From Chamaecyparis obtusa (taxonomy: Eukaryota; Streptophyta; Pinopsida; Cupressales; Cupressaceae): a stretch of DNA of 64,000 bases. The notes under the pieces were generated by a model that saw only the letters and a program-made list of their open reading frames with translations, was not told where the DNA came from and did not search any database. This document shows, one piece after another, positions 39,147 through 51,540 of this stretch; position 1 is the first letter of the stretch; each line of letters starts with the position of its first letter. The position numbers and the translations under genes are program-made. The stretch covers positions 1,066,501 through 1,130,500 of the forward strand of contig BSBK01000871.1 of the NCBI GenBank assembly GCA_027943335.1, in the 5' to 3' direction.

Positions 39147-41774
39147 CTAAACTTGGAAAGAACCAATGTCGGTGTCAACAAAACAATTCATATTGTCATC
39201 TTCATCCTCCTCAATCATATGTGGGGTTCTAGTTTCCCTTGAAACTTTTACACTTTCTCCTCCAATGCTAAAAGTAGCAAAAGACAAGTCACACTGAATA
39301 CTTCCTCCCATAGAAGCACTCCACCTTCTAGAAAATAGCATCCCATACCGAGGAGGAATATCAACTACTAGAACACTCATAGTTAGCTGCTTGTCAGGAA
39401 ATGCTGCTAATTTATAAGGTAAAGCCTTAATGGTACCAATAACTAGTACTTCTCTTGAGTCCATAGCTTGGCATCTCCCATAAGGTGTATCAACCTTTAG
39501 TCCTAGTGACTTCATGATTTTTGTAGGCATGACAGTGTTTGATGCTCCAGAATCAATCATGCAATTCTTCAATAATTTGCCATTTATCATAAGGGACAAG
39601 AAAAAAGGATCAACTGTCCCCGATGCAGTATTTACAACATTTGCATCCAAATACTTCTGAGGAATCCTAGAGACAATTTCTTCATTTTTACTGTCAGGTG
39701 TGTCATCCAAAGAAGCCACATGCTTATCACTCCTACTCATTTCTTGGACCTTTATTGAAGAAGCACCATTTACCCAATCTAAGGCCTTGACCTTGTGCTC
39801 TTCTATTCTCATCATTTCCAAAAGTGGAACTTTGACAGTTATTTGTGAAAGTAATTTAGTCATATCAATGGGAACATATGTATGGTTTCCCATGTCTTCC
39901 TTAATCTCAGTGACATCTTTATCCTCCCTCTGGACAGTCAAGTCAGATTTACCCTTTTGCATAAATTCATCTTCCTTCTGAGGTATGGGAACAACTAATT
40001 TTGATGTTTTTACTTTACCCTTTGGTATTGCAGTAGGCCCACTCCTCTTTTTAATTTTAACCCGACTGACAACACCAACACCTTTCTCATTTTCCTTAGG
40101 CTGTTGTGTACTCCTTTCTGAATTCTTGATAAACATACTACCCAGTTTACCAGCTGTGCTTCCAATTGTCCTATTTCTCAAATTGTAATTGCTCTTGGCT
40201 TGAGTGACCATGTCTGCAGTGATTTGAGAAATTTCCTCATCAGAGGGTCTCCTTAAGGAAACATGTTCCTCACACTTCACTGCACCACATCCAACATCAT
40301 CAAAATCTTCTTCCTCATCATCAGTAGAGTCAACCTCATCCCATGCATGTGAAGAAGTCATTGCACAACCACTCTTATCATATTGCTTATCTTGTTCTTG
40401 GTTCTCAGATAAATTCAGAGCAATAACACAATGCTCTAGACTATGAGGAGATTGACAAGCAGTACACCATGGGATATCATCATTCATGTTAACTAAATTT
40501 CTTTGCAAAGGATCAGGAATCCTATCATCAGGCCTATCCCTTTTAACTAGAAAAATGGGCTTGCCATCCTTCCACTGAGTATTGTATGGGTAATTCTGCA
40601 TTCTTGGTTGCCTGCTAAAATTACTTGAAATAGGCCGGTCATTTGTTGCAACCCTATTGTTTCTTTTTTCATCAGGCTTTAGATCCTCTAAAGCACTTAG
40701 AATCTGCTTTAGATTATCCTCCTCCTTTGGCTTAAAATTAGCAGACCTTCCCATCTCTTTCTTATTTTGCACTTGAGGCCTATAATCATCTCTTCTCCCT
40801 AATTTTCCTGATATTCTTCTATTACTTTCTATGTTGATAGCCAACTTGTAAGTGTCCCCAAGATTTCTAGGGTTTTTATCCCTTAAAAGGTATCCCATCT
40901 TTGCATCAAAAGAATTTAAGTATGTCACAAGACACACTCTATCATCTAATCTGATAACTTGCAGGAGCCTATGCATAGCCTTTTGGAATCTTATATTAAA
41001 TTCAAGGACCTCTTCATTCTGATTTTTCTTTATGTTATTGAATTCATTCAAAATAAAACCCTCATTTGTTTTATCTCCATAATGCTCCTTGAAATAATTC
41101 TTAAATTCATTCCAAGATCCTATACTAGCATGGGGCAATCCTCTAAACCAGTCCCTAGCATCCTCAGTCAGAGATTGTACAAATAACTTCATTACAACAT
41201 CATTAGGCTCAACATTATAATCATCTATTACATCCATAAATTTTTTTAGATGTTCTTCACATGTGATGACATTGTTTCCAACAAATTTAGGAAGCTTCTT
41301 TCTAATTTCATCAAGAATTACATTAGGATAACAAGGAATACCAAAAAAGATAAGTTGTTTGTACTTTTCATGAACAGGACCTCCTTGAGGTAGGTCCATT
41401 CCTTGAGATGTAGATGTCCTTGTGTTTGAAACATCAGGAATTTTAGCAGCACCCAGAATGCCATTTATCTGAGTTGTAAGGTTACCATGATTTCCACCTT
41501 GCCCCAAAAAGGAAGTAGCAACATTTGAAGGTCCTGAGGTATGCTTGAGAAAATCAATCTTCTTCCTTATTTCTATAGTAGTGGCCTCCAATTTTGCCTT
41601 CTTTAATTCTTTATCTAATATTTCTTTTTCCTTTCTAGCCTTCTCAAGGTCTGCATCTAATCTCAACCCTTTCTCTAATGGGTTTTCCACATGAACTTGT
41701 TCATTGATTTGAACTCCAACAACTTTCTGTTTGCCTTTATCTCTAGGCCTAGTTATCTCATATGTTCTTTGCAC
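39147..41774 (-). pseudogene. gag and protease of the Tat-like element
   Basis: An 875-codon open stretch. Residues 40-75 are charged and helical (LEKARKEKEILDKELKKAKL). The gag core spans about 145-300 (KLFVQSLTEDARDWFRGLP, FKNYFKEHYGDKTNEGF). A short zinc knuckle CTACQSPHSLEHC lies at 437-449. Acidic and basic linker sequence follows, then retropepsin at about 720-845 with MIDSGASNTVMP (Asp741) and PPRYGMLFSRRWSASMGGS. Gag packages the RNA and protease cleaves the polyprotein. The frame also continues upstream past a TAG at 41781-41783. Confidence 0.93.
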
Positions 41775-41780
41775 AATAAG

Positions 41781-42255
41781 CTATTCCTCTTCTCTTTCAA
41801 GCTTTGGGGAAAAATTACTTGCCTCCAAATCTAACAACTGCCTCTTTAGCTGATTAGCCCTTATCAGGGCTTGTCTTACTCTGTCTTCTTTATCTTTCTC
41901 TCTTTGATGTCTGATAGCAACTTGTTCTTGGACTCTTCTTTCCAACTCATAGAGATCTTCAAATATTTCTTCTGATTCCGAGACAGTAGTCTTAGATTCA
42001 TCATCTCCCACTTGAAATTCATCCTCATACTGGTTCAATCTCAAATCAACAGCCTCTTCATATTCTGAAATATTTTCTTCTTGACCAGGCTTGGTTTGAG
42101 TTTCTTGTCTTGTATCCTTTTTACTTTTCCAAGTATGAGAAACATTTCTTTTCTTCTTTCCTCCCCTTGTCTGACTAGGCCTAGAAGTGCTTGGATTCTT
42201 CCACTCTGTCTTCAGGATGCTCCTTTCTCCAAGACCTAGTACCTCTGTAACTCAT
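41781..42255 (-). pseudogene. gag N-terminus of the Tat-like element
   Basis: An ATG at 42253-42255 begins MSYRGTRSWRKEHPEDRVEE, a plausible gag start. A frameshift near 42195 leads into the main frame (TSRPSQTRGGKKKRN, then the acidic YEDEFQVGDDESKTTVSESE and the charged helix YELERRVQEQVAIRHQ). A TAG at 41781-41783 separates it from the long gag-protease frame. Confidence 0.8.
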
Positions 42256-42440
42256 TTTATAAATAATCTACTAACTAGCACTGCTGCAAAGATGTTTGAG
42301 TTGCCACCCAAGAATATTGGGAATCTTACAATATTATTTCCTCACTAACAAATATCCAAATGAGATTGACAAGACAAGGGACAAGAATAACCCTGCTTCT
42401 TCCAATGATGACCTACTAGTTATTATAGACTTGTGTAACA

Positions 42441-42459
42441 GTCCCCAGTGGAGTCGCCA
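42441..42459 (-). other. primer binding site of the Tat-like element
   Basis: On the minus strand TGGCGACTCCACTGGGGAC starts three bases inside the 5' LTR edge. This form is like the site I associate with Tat/Ogre elements (tRNA-Arg primed). The tRNA assignment is from memory and unchecked. Confidence 0.7.
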
Positions 42460-42462
42460 TCT

Positions 42463-44692
42463 TGTTGGTGTTTCAAAATGACTTATGCTCTAAGGCTGCC
42501 AATATACCCTTAGAAAGATTTTAGGAGTGGTTAGTTCCAAAATGTAAGTGATCTTAGGGTAACTGGACCAATTGTAGGGACAAGACTTCCCTCTTCACTT
42601 CTGGCTCTACAAAACCAAGGCGGGTGCACATAACCTAGTGAAAACTATACTTTACACACCAAAGACTGGGTTTGAATAACAGATTGATAGTAAGAAAGTA
42701 CTAAATGCTAACCTCACATTCATTGAATCTCCATTACTATTGGGTAACACAACCACATGGCCAAAGACCTAAAGCTTAGAAAGGTTATTGATTTTAGGAT
42801 TTGGAATGTTATAACTTCAATCAATGTATGTTAACAAGAGAAATACTCATTTAGGTCGGTGCCTCATCCATTGGGCAAGATTTCTTAGACACAAAGACAC
42901 ACAAATTTGAGAATATTTGAGAACTCATAGTCATAAATACATTTATCCTAATCTTTACTGCTTGCAAAACAATCCTTACATAGACAAGGGCAAACTCATA
43001 TCCCATTTAGAGCATTGTTTAATCCAATCCTAGATCAGAACTCAAGAATGAGGATACATACATAAAACCAATATGTAATGAGCTAGAAAAATCAAAGCTT
43101 ACTTGACTTGACACAAAGGAGAGATAAGAATCAGATATTTATATTAAGTATGATGAATTCCTTATGTGTATACAATGAATCACAAGACACCCTACTTGCA
43201 AACTACAGCTTAGACCTGCAACTTTCTTCTTTCATCAACAAACACTGAATCAAAAACTATTACAAACCCTGACTGAGAATAGGGCTCACTAAGAAAAAGT
43301 TTTGAACACCTAACTCCCCATGCCTTTGAATGATCATGAAAAAATCCCTTTATCTCAAGGATTGCAACAAGCACTAATGATCATTCAAAGCAACAATTTC
43401 AAAACTACCTAACTCAACAAAAAGAATGAAAGCCAGACAAGACAGGCTCCAAGCGCAAGGCTAGTAAGATAAAAAATAATCATCAAATTTTGCAACAGAT
43501 CTGACCTTGTACCAGCTCCAAGGACAAAAATTCACACTGGAACAACCACTAGGACCTTCCTCATAAAATATCACCCACAACCAAGCTGGAATGATAAAAA
43601 ATGTTCCTGTAATACGGCTTCATTCGGCACACTATCTCCAAACCCTTTAGAAACAATTTGAATTTGAAAACAACAGATACATGCTCTAGTTTAAAATGCA
43701 ACCGTAGATTCAATCATTTCCTGGCAGATCAGGCAGCTCACGTTAATCTCCACAACAGTCATGAAACCCTTTGAAAAGTCCTCGACCAAGTCAGCACACC
43801 GCAGCCAATGAAAAAAACGCACGTGAACTCCCTCTGACATACAGGACCCACTGTGTCAGACACCTAAGAGAAAGCAAAATCAATGGCTAGCGCAAGATCT
43901 CATGGCTCTAACAAAACCCATGAGAACTTACGCCAACCGTAGATCCTCTGCGGATGTCAGGGCCCTCAAAACACGTTGGCAACCAGGTCCCACTGACAAC
44001 TCTCCGAATCATCAATGCCTCGACCAATAAGGAAAAAGCAAGTTAGCACCATGTGGCACATCGGACCCACCGTCTTGTCTACCTTTAACACATGGAAGAT
44101 AAGATGACCAACGTATAATCTCAAGGGCTCCAAAGATTCCTTGAGATCATGTGCCCACTGTAGATTTTAAATCTTCACACTGAGATACTGGGTCTGCCTG
44201 ATAGAACGTCCAACTCACGATCACACAGACCAATTAAAGAATGCCAACTATGCCAAAATGGCAGTGGACCCGCTTCATATGAAAGGCAACATCATAAAGG
44301 AGAATCGACGATAGTCTTAAGATCGCATGCCTCTGACACACCCTATAAGAACATACACCCATTGTTAGATTGAGATGGTGTCAAAGAGGCTGGGCTCGGG
44401 AAAATACAAAGGCTGAAAACATTAGAAAAAACAAGGGCTGGGACTTAGGAAAATATTAAACCTACCGGGCAGTAGACTTAGGAAAGATTTAAAATGCATG
44501 CAATTTTAAGAACTTAAGTGGCCCAAAAAGTAACATGGAAATAGATTTAAAATAGGGCACACTAGGGTTTTTCAAACAAACGGCTAGATTTTTTGAAATT
44601 TTGCCTAGGGTTTAGCCAGGAAACGGGAGAAAAAAGACTGCAGAGGCACAAAAACAGGATGAAACCATGGAAAATTTTTACTTGTGCTAACA
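42463..44692 (-). repeat. 5' LTR of the Tat-like element
   Basis: Partner of 33201-35428. The lengths differ by only 2 bp. Confidence 0.95.
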
Positions 44693-44957
44693 AAAACAAT
44701 GTTATTCAATGCTTGAGGGATGATATTTACTACTTTCATAATGACTACATGATGAAAAGATGGTCAGATTAAAAGATGTAAATCTTACCCATTGATGTGA
44801 TAGTCAGCTATAGGGCCACAGTGTATGTAACGAGAGGTGTCATATTGTCTTTCAAAGAGCAGAGTAAAAGTCGACAGTAGCATCAAGAGGTGCATGTTTT
44901 GTACAAAGTTTTAGACCATGGAATAAAGAGCATGAGGCTATCATCACATCAATCCTT
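44693..44957. repeat. second half of block B, copy 1
   Basis: It continues the repeat interrupted at 33200 and matches 48857-49122 (for example TATTCAATGCTTGAGGGATG, GCTATAGGGCCACAGTGTAT). It ends at CAATCCTTATG, where the microsatellite begins. Confidence 0.9.
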
Positions 44958-45382
44958 ATGTGTGTATATATACATGTATGTATATTACTATATATATAAA
45001 TGTGTGTATATACATATGTGTATATACACACACACATGTGTATATATACACAAATGTGTGTATATATATACACACACTTGTGTGTATTTGTGTATATATA
45101 TACACATGTGTATATGTGTGTATATACACACATGTATGTGTATATATATGTGTATACACACACATACAGACATATACACACACATACATTTATATATACA
45201 CATGTGTGTATATATAAATGTACATGTGTGTATATGTGTGTATACACACACATGTACACACATGTGTGTATATATACATATGTGTGCATATATGTGTGTA
45301 TATACACACATGTATACACATATGCACATATATGTATATATACACACATGTATGTGTGTATATATACAGACATATACACATG
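44957..45382. repeat. TG/TA-type microsatellite, about 430 bp
   Basis: Alternating purine-pyrimidine DNA made of GTGTATATATACACAC-type units that are self-complementary, so both strands and all frames look open. The many overlapping Cys/Tyr/Ile/His/Thr-rich frames are artefacts of this composition. Confidence 0.97.
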
Positions 45383-46437
45383 ATATTTAAAGAAATTAAA
45401 ATACATAATTAAAATTCCTTATGCATCTTCTTAGTCATCTTCTGGGTGAACCAAACAGGTCATCCCATATTCCGAAAATCATTTTCAGGATTTGTATATT
45501 CCAGAATTGCAGCATCTTCCAGAATTGACTATATCTGGCATTTGGTATTCTAGCACCCAAACAAGCCCTTATAGTTGTTCCTTTAAGGGAGGATTGTAGG
45601 GCCCAAATGATAGCCTTCAATTATATGTACTAAGTGTTACAATGAAAATGTAGGTCTATATGGATGAGATGTGTATCCTTGATCACAACCTCTTCCTTGC
45701 TTGGAGCGTATAGGCCTGATCTGAAGAAATTAGCAAATAAAAACTAGCATGCAAAATGTTAAATTGAATGACATTTTATTATAGAGATAAATGTGTTGTC
45801 TAGATTACTCCACTCTACATTTATGTTTTCATTATCTTGCATTCAAGGAACCATGAGAGGCTATGCATTTGGAAAAAGGGTTTTACCGTTATGACTTCAT
45901 GTTGTGTGCATCTAGAATGGATATTTAACTAACAATGCATGGTCTAATGATTTATTACTTCTCCCATCAATGATATTGCATTCACTATGTTGAAACATAT
46001 ATTCACACTTCTGATAGAGGCATCAGTTGTTTAGTGTTATGCTTTTCTTTAAGATATTGCATCTGTTGTCTTCAATGGATTATTCATGGTTTTGAGGTTC
46101 ATAGGGAGATACATCTTTTGTTTTGTGAAAATAAAATCTCTACTATTTTGAGGAGGGTTTCTAAGAGTTTTGAATTCTTAGATCTCTAGCAGTCATGGTA
46201 AGTGAGAAAAGCACTCTTGTGAAGAAAAATGACAGACACTGTAAAAGAGAAGAGCATGCAATGATACTATGATCCACCACATTAAAAGTAACTTCCAAGA
46301 ATGTATGTCAAAGCAAAGAGTAGACATAGATGATAAGGTAGAGAATGGCATTGTCTACAAAATTAGAGAGAAAAGGCCAAAATTCAAAGATGACTATTAG
46401 AGGAGACAATAGCTAAATGGGAGGGCATTCAACATGC
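45383..46437. other. intergenic, no gene seen
   Basis: Low-complexity AT-rich DNA. A frame at 45435-45620 (minus) has no domain. Confidence 0.4.
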
Positions 46438-49430
46438 ATCAAAAGCAGTGGTATACACTGCAAATGGAAAAGACAATGTTGATGAAGTTGGAATGGCACT
46501 TTTAGAGTGTCATAGAGTTCCTCATGACAGTGAGCACAAAATATGATCAGTCATGTGAAGGAATAATAAGAACAAAAGAAAAAAATGCATCCAAGAGTCT
46601 TGAGAAGTGACTATCAAAAGGATGTCAATAAATGGTCATCCAACACTTAGTGGCTAAGCCTTGCAATTGGAAACAACTTAGCAATTGAATAAAAGATTAG
46701 TGAGCTGATATATATTGTAATGGCTATAATAGTCATGGTGACTCTTTTGCTTCTAACTCTACTCTTCTAACACCACCATAATTGCAGCAGTTGTTAGTCT
46801 CATTGACTTCCCTGCAACTTATTTCATATGGAAGGTAGATAAGGTGGATTTTCTTGCATGTATGGGTAATTTTATGGGTGTAATATTCATCTATGTTCAA
46901 ACAGGCCTCATCATAGCGGTATGTTCATGGTTTTTAAGTAGAACCTTGTTCGATTTTTTCTAAAACTCTCCATTAGAATTTTAATTGGTAATATCTACTA
47001 TGATATTATTCTAAGTTTGTCCCACTTCTTACTGATTAATATTTTAACTAATTGAATATTCTTGTCTAATATTAGAATCAATTGCAATAATGAAGGGTTG
47101 TCTTATATATCTATGAATCAATCCATTCTTAATGTAAACACCAAGGATGTATAATATATAATACCTAGTTTCATAATGGACTACCAGTCTTCTTTAATCT
47201 CTGATATATTTGAACAACAAATGGCGATTTTAATGCTTTCCCAAAAAGAACATAAAATGGTGATTTTAATGCTTTAATGATTTTAATCTCTGATATCTTT
47301 GAACACCAAATGGTGATTTTAATGGGATAAAGCTATCTATAAATTAGTGCTCATCTACACCTAGTCAAATAGAGGACATGGATTGAGTAACTAATGTAAG
47401 AGCTATTAGAATTTTGATGTACACTATGGTGTATGAAATATAATGTGTTGTCCAAGTAGTACGAGCTCTCATTTAATTCATGACTAATCCTAAATCACTT
47501 TGGTATAGTTAAGAGGGTCTTGAGATATTTGTAGGGTACTTTTTTATAAGAAAACATAATCCTAAGGTATAGATTATTTATGTTAAAGAAATTAACCCTA
47601 GAGTGATGCAATGAGAATAGTGTGTAAATAACATATTCATAACCTAAAGATTCAAAAAATTATACACATTTATGGACAATTATTATTATTATTACACACA
47701 CACACAAAGATATTATTTTCTATTGCATTGATCTTGTAGTGACTATTGGTTAATCCATTTTATAGTTCATGACAATGTATTCCAAACTAATTTGGTACTA
47801 ATTTATAATTCAAATATCCTACTACAAGCATCCTCTAATTTCTTAATATGTTGGTCTATATCCAATAAACCATTTCTCCACTTTCAATCATAGCTGGATT
47901 ATATTTTCTTATTCATATTTCACTATTATTTGTTTCTTAATATTTTACCATTATTACTTGTTTCTTATCCATATTGTTGATATTGAATCGATTTGTCTCT
48001 ATAGTTGTTGTTGTATCATTTGGATCATGTTCTCCATGTCACTTTCTTGCAAAATATTTTTATGTATTAGATCATTTTTTTGATTGATGGAAAATATCTC
48101 TCGTAAATTTATCTTGTATATTTGTGATATCAATTAACTTCAATTTTATTCCTTAATTATTATCATTGTTTATGTTGGTTACTTCCATATGGATAAGTAT
48201 TACTTTATCTTTTTATGAGCCCACTCAATGATAATTTTGGAACATATTGATATAAATATGAACTGTTTGTTTCATCTTCAAGCAATTTTTTATGATATTC
48301 ATGCCCTGCTTCCAACCATCTCTCTTTGTGATACCATTACTATTTCATGATATGATAATACTCAATTGTAAGGGCTCGCACATTTGCAATGTTACTAACA
48401 TAGAGTTGCCAGCCCTTAACCAATTGATAACCAATAAACCAGGTTCTTCCCTTTCCTTGTTAGTTGAGCAGGTCTTGAGCAGATAATAGAGGTCACAAAG
48501 ACACTCCTATGATAAGTCACAAAGACATTCTTATAATAGTCATCAAGAGAGAAGGTCTTGAGAAGATAATAGAGGTCATGCATGCATGATTGCAAAGCAC
48601 AATGAATAAAGAATAGACACTGTTATGAAGGCTCATAGCCACAGTAAGGAATGATGTCATAAAAATCAATACAGGGACAGTTTCTAAAAGGCAGTGATAT
48701 TCAAAGATTGAAACGAGGGTACTATATCATGACAAAGATGCAAGCATTAATAGATTTTCATGAATGTGAAGGTGCCATGATCAAAAATGCCATAAAGAGA
48801 CTATTGTTAGTGTTTCTACAAAATAGAATGACTCATGTTCAAGAAGAGTGCCTCAAAACAATGTTATTCAATGCTTGAGGGATGATATTTACTACTTTCA
48901 TAATGACTACATGATGAAAAGATGGCCAGATTAAAAGATGTAAATCTTACCCACTGATATGACAGTCAGCTATAGGGCCACAGTGTATGTAATGAGAGGT
49001 GTCATATTGTCTTTCAAAGAGTAGAGTAAAAGCTGGCAGTAGCATCAAGAGGTGCATGTTTTGTACAAAGTTTTAGACCATGGAATGAAGAGCATGAGGC
49101 TATCATCACATCAATCCTTATGAGTTGTGAGATAAAAAAAGATTGAAGGCATTAGATCTTACAAGGAAGCAATGTCTAGTGTAATGAAAGAAATGGCAAA
49201 CCATACCAAGCATGAGGAATCATGGTGACTGTGTATAAAGGAGTAGCAGTGGTAAAGGGAACAATTAGAGCAGTGATTTAATGGTCAATATAAGATATAG
49301 AGATGTTTTCAAGAGGAGAGGAAATGATATGTATTTTGTTTCTAATGATGTGTTCACTACCACAAGACAATTTTGCATTCATGGATAATAGAACTCTGGT
49401 GCAATATACACCAACAATCTTGTAGAGAAG
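46438..49430. repeat. unidentified repeat copy 2: blocks A, B, C with inserted DNA
   Basis: Block A is 46438-46640, B is about 48515-49122 and C is about 49165-49430. B is uninterrupted and so preserves the empty site of the gypsy insertion. Between A and B lie about 1.9 kb of AT-rich DNA absent from copy 1, including a TGGTGATTTTAATG phrase repeated around 47222-47320. At 48470-48585 the phrases AGATAATAGAGGTCA and GTCACAAAGACA are duplicated. Confidence 0.85.
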
Positions 49431-50261
49431 ATATAAGTCATGAAAGGACCTCACTATGATGGATAAGAGAATATGACAACACTGTGTTTGAGTCTCAGTG
49501 AAAGAGATCATCTAATAGCTAGTAGCAGTAGTCAAGATGTGAAATCAATAACTATGAGGAGAGGCAATGTTATATCCACTATTATAAAGTACGGGTAAGG
49601 ATTAGAAATAATGATTTTGGACTCGAGAAGACCAGACATCTACTTTCCAAGATTTTTTATTGATTTCACCACAAATGCACTATTTTAGAAGAATGATAAG
49701 TAGACATGTCAAAAGGTCAGAGAGATTCCTTTTTCTTGAAGTACTAAAATGACAAAGAATGTAATGAAGTTACAGTGTTATTAGTGAAGACTATACATTG
49801 ATGTCATGAGGATGTTTTGGAATAGTCAAGGCACTATCATAAGGACTTAATGCTATCAAGAACAAAGACACCACATGATTAGAAATTTAGAAGTCATGGA
49901 GAGTGTTATAGACAACAAAAATGTATGATTGTTCCACATATTTTGATGCATCATTCAAGATTCCATGACTTCTATGTGGATCATTGACTTCTATGTCAAT
50001 ACAAGGCATGATTGGTGTGTGATGATGATAATCACCTTCATGAAATTAAGATCAAATTAGCAAAAATTATAAAGTAAATACAATGCAAATCTATTTAAAA
50101 ATGAAATTAAGATCCATAGCATCTCATGGCTCTCTAGAAAGAGGTGGTAAGTGAAGCTCTTAGCTCAAATCTCCACTAGTGACACTTCTAAAATGAGAAT
50201 GTATGCTGTTCTATGCTTCTACAATGCTTCTATGATGATGATTATAGCTCAAATTGACAAA
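49431..50261. other. intergenic, no gene seen
   Basis: No coding sequence or structured repeat that I can support. Confidence 0.4.
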
Positions 50262-50266
50262 AGTAT

Positions 50267-50648
50267 TGTTAGAGTAAAGTATTAATTATGTTAATTAATA
50301 TTTACTCCCTTCTTAAGATGTCAACTCTTTTGCTTTAGTTGTTTATATTTAAACACACATGCACGAGTTGTTTTAAACTCATGCACTAGTTGTTTTAAAT
50401 GTAAACTTGCATGCATTAGTCATGTAATAGTTAAACTAATTATTACATGCAATAGGGTTTTCCTTTCAAGGCTTTTGATCTCCTTTATAAAGATGATCTA
50501 TTGTACATTTAATTCTTTTATTTGGGGATATTTTCTTCATATTTTTGAGTCAAACCCTTGCCCTCTTCTTGTCTCTACTTCCTTGTAACAGGTTTTTGTA
50601 AGCAGATGATCTTCGAGTTTTGTGGATTTGTATTGCTCAAATCCTACA
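50267..50648 (+). repeat. 5' LTR of the non-autonomous element
   Basis: Starts TGTTAGAGTAAAG and ends AATCCTACA. Contains TTTAAACACACATGCACGAG and a near-repeat of it 25 bp later. Confidence 0.95.
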
Positions 50649-50661
50649 TGGTATCAGAGCC
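50649..50661 (+). other. primer binding site, tRNA-Met type
   Basis: TGGTATCAGAGCC directly follows the LTR, an exact match to the common plant copia PBS. Confidence 0.9.
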
Positions 50662-51540
50662 TAATCTTCTACAGCTTGTTCACATTTGAAGGATTCAGAT
50701 TAGGGCCTTTTTTTTTGTTTTTTATTGAAATTAGGGGGTCTCTAAATTTTGGTGCACTTTGAGCTCAAACGGACCTCACCGTTGAGCTCACAACGCCCAA
50801 AAAACCCTATTTCGATATAAGGCAGGTCCAATTTGGACAACTTTGCATTTTGGGCCTTTTTTTTGGGTACCATAAGTTTGACATGCTTCACGAGGCAAAA
50901 ATTATATGAATTTACACACTTCCTGAGGCAAAATTTGTACAGATTGACATGCAAAATGAGACAAAAATTTTGCTGTCTGTCACACAAATCAGAAATTTTT
51001 TTTTTGACATGCAAATCGAGACAAAAAAATCCGAAAAAGCTTTAGCACAGATCCTAATGCGCGCATGCGATTTTAATTTTTTTTTTTTTTCGTCAGCGAC
51101 GACCATTTGGCCATCAAATTTAAGCCAGTGCATGCAGTTTTAGCCATTGGTCATATGGTGACCAAGGGCCTAGAATTTTAGCCTCAGGGGGCTTGCATTC
51201 TGTGATAGCCATTTGGCCATCAATTTTAAGCCCGTGAAGTGCTGACATCAGCACATTTAGACACCATTTTGGGCCCTCCGTAGCACTCAGTGGTTTTTTG
51301 CTCATAACTTGAGCATATGGTGTCAAAATTGGGCAAACGAGATATTGTTAAAAAGATGGTTCTGAGCTCTATCCGAATCTGGAGGTTTGAATTTCTGATT
51401 TTGCTTTTTTGGTGGTGGTTTTTATTGTCAAAGCTAGATGTTTAGTTTTGCACTCTGAAAGCTCTATATTGCGCATCCGACCTCCATTTTAGGAAAGCGA
51501 GATATCATTGGAAAGCTTGTTTTGAGAGCTTTCTAGTGAT

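Larger units (their letters stand above)
33201..44692 (-). mobile_element. complete Tat/Ogre-like Ty3/gypsy retrotransposon
   Basis: An 11.5-kb element with LTRs of 2228 bp (33201-35428) and 2230 bp (42463-44692), TGTT...AACA ends, a PBS next to the right LTR and gag-pol on the minus strand. Target-site duplication is nearly clean: CAAAC on the left, AAAAC on the right. The uninterrupted paralogue at 48840-48880 reads GCCTCAAAACAATG across the site and so shows the empty state. Domains in order: gag, CCHC knuckle, protease (DSGA), an extra RNase H, RT (YQDD), RNase H, integrase. All fall in one minus-strand frame from 42044 to 35583, interrupted by seven stop codons and no frameshift. Moderately old and inactive as it stands. 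Confidence 0.95.

Noticed and set aside
37251..40188. Several + strand frames across the gypsy pol and gag (37251, 37321, 37966, 39700, 39985)
   Set aside because: Antisense shadows of the minus-strand gag-pol, which has clear enzyme motifs.
44852..45412. Nine overlapping frames of 63-184 codons on both strands, rich in Tyr, Ile, His, Cys and Thr
   Set aside because: They are translations of a self-complementary TG/TA microsatellite; every frame is open because the repeat contains few stop codons.
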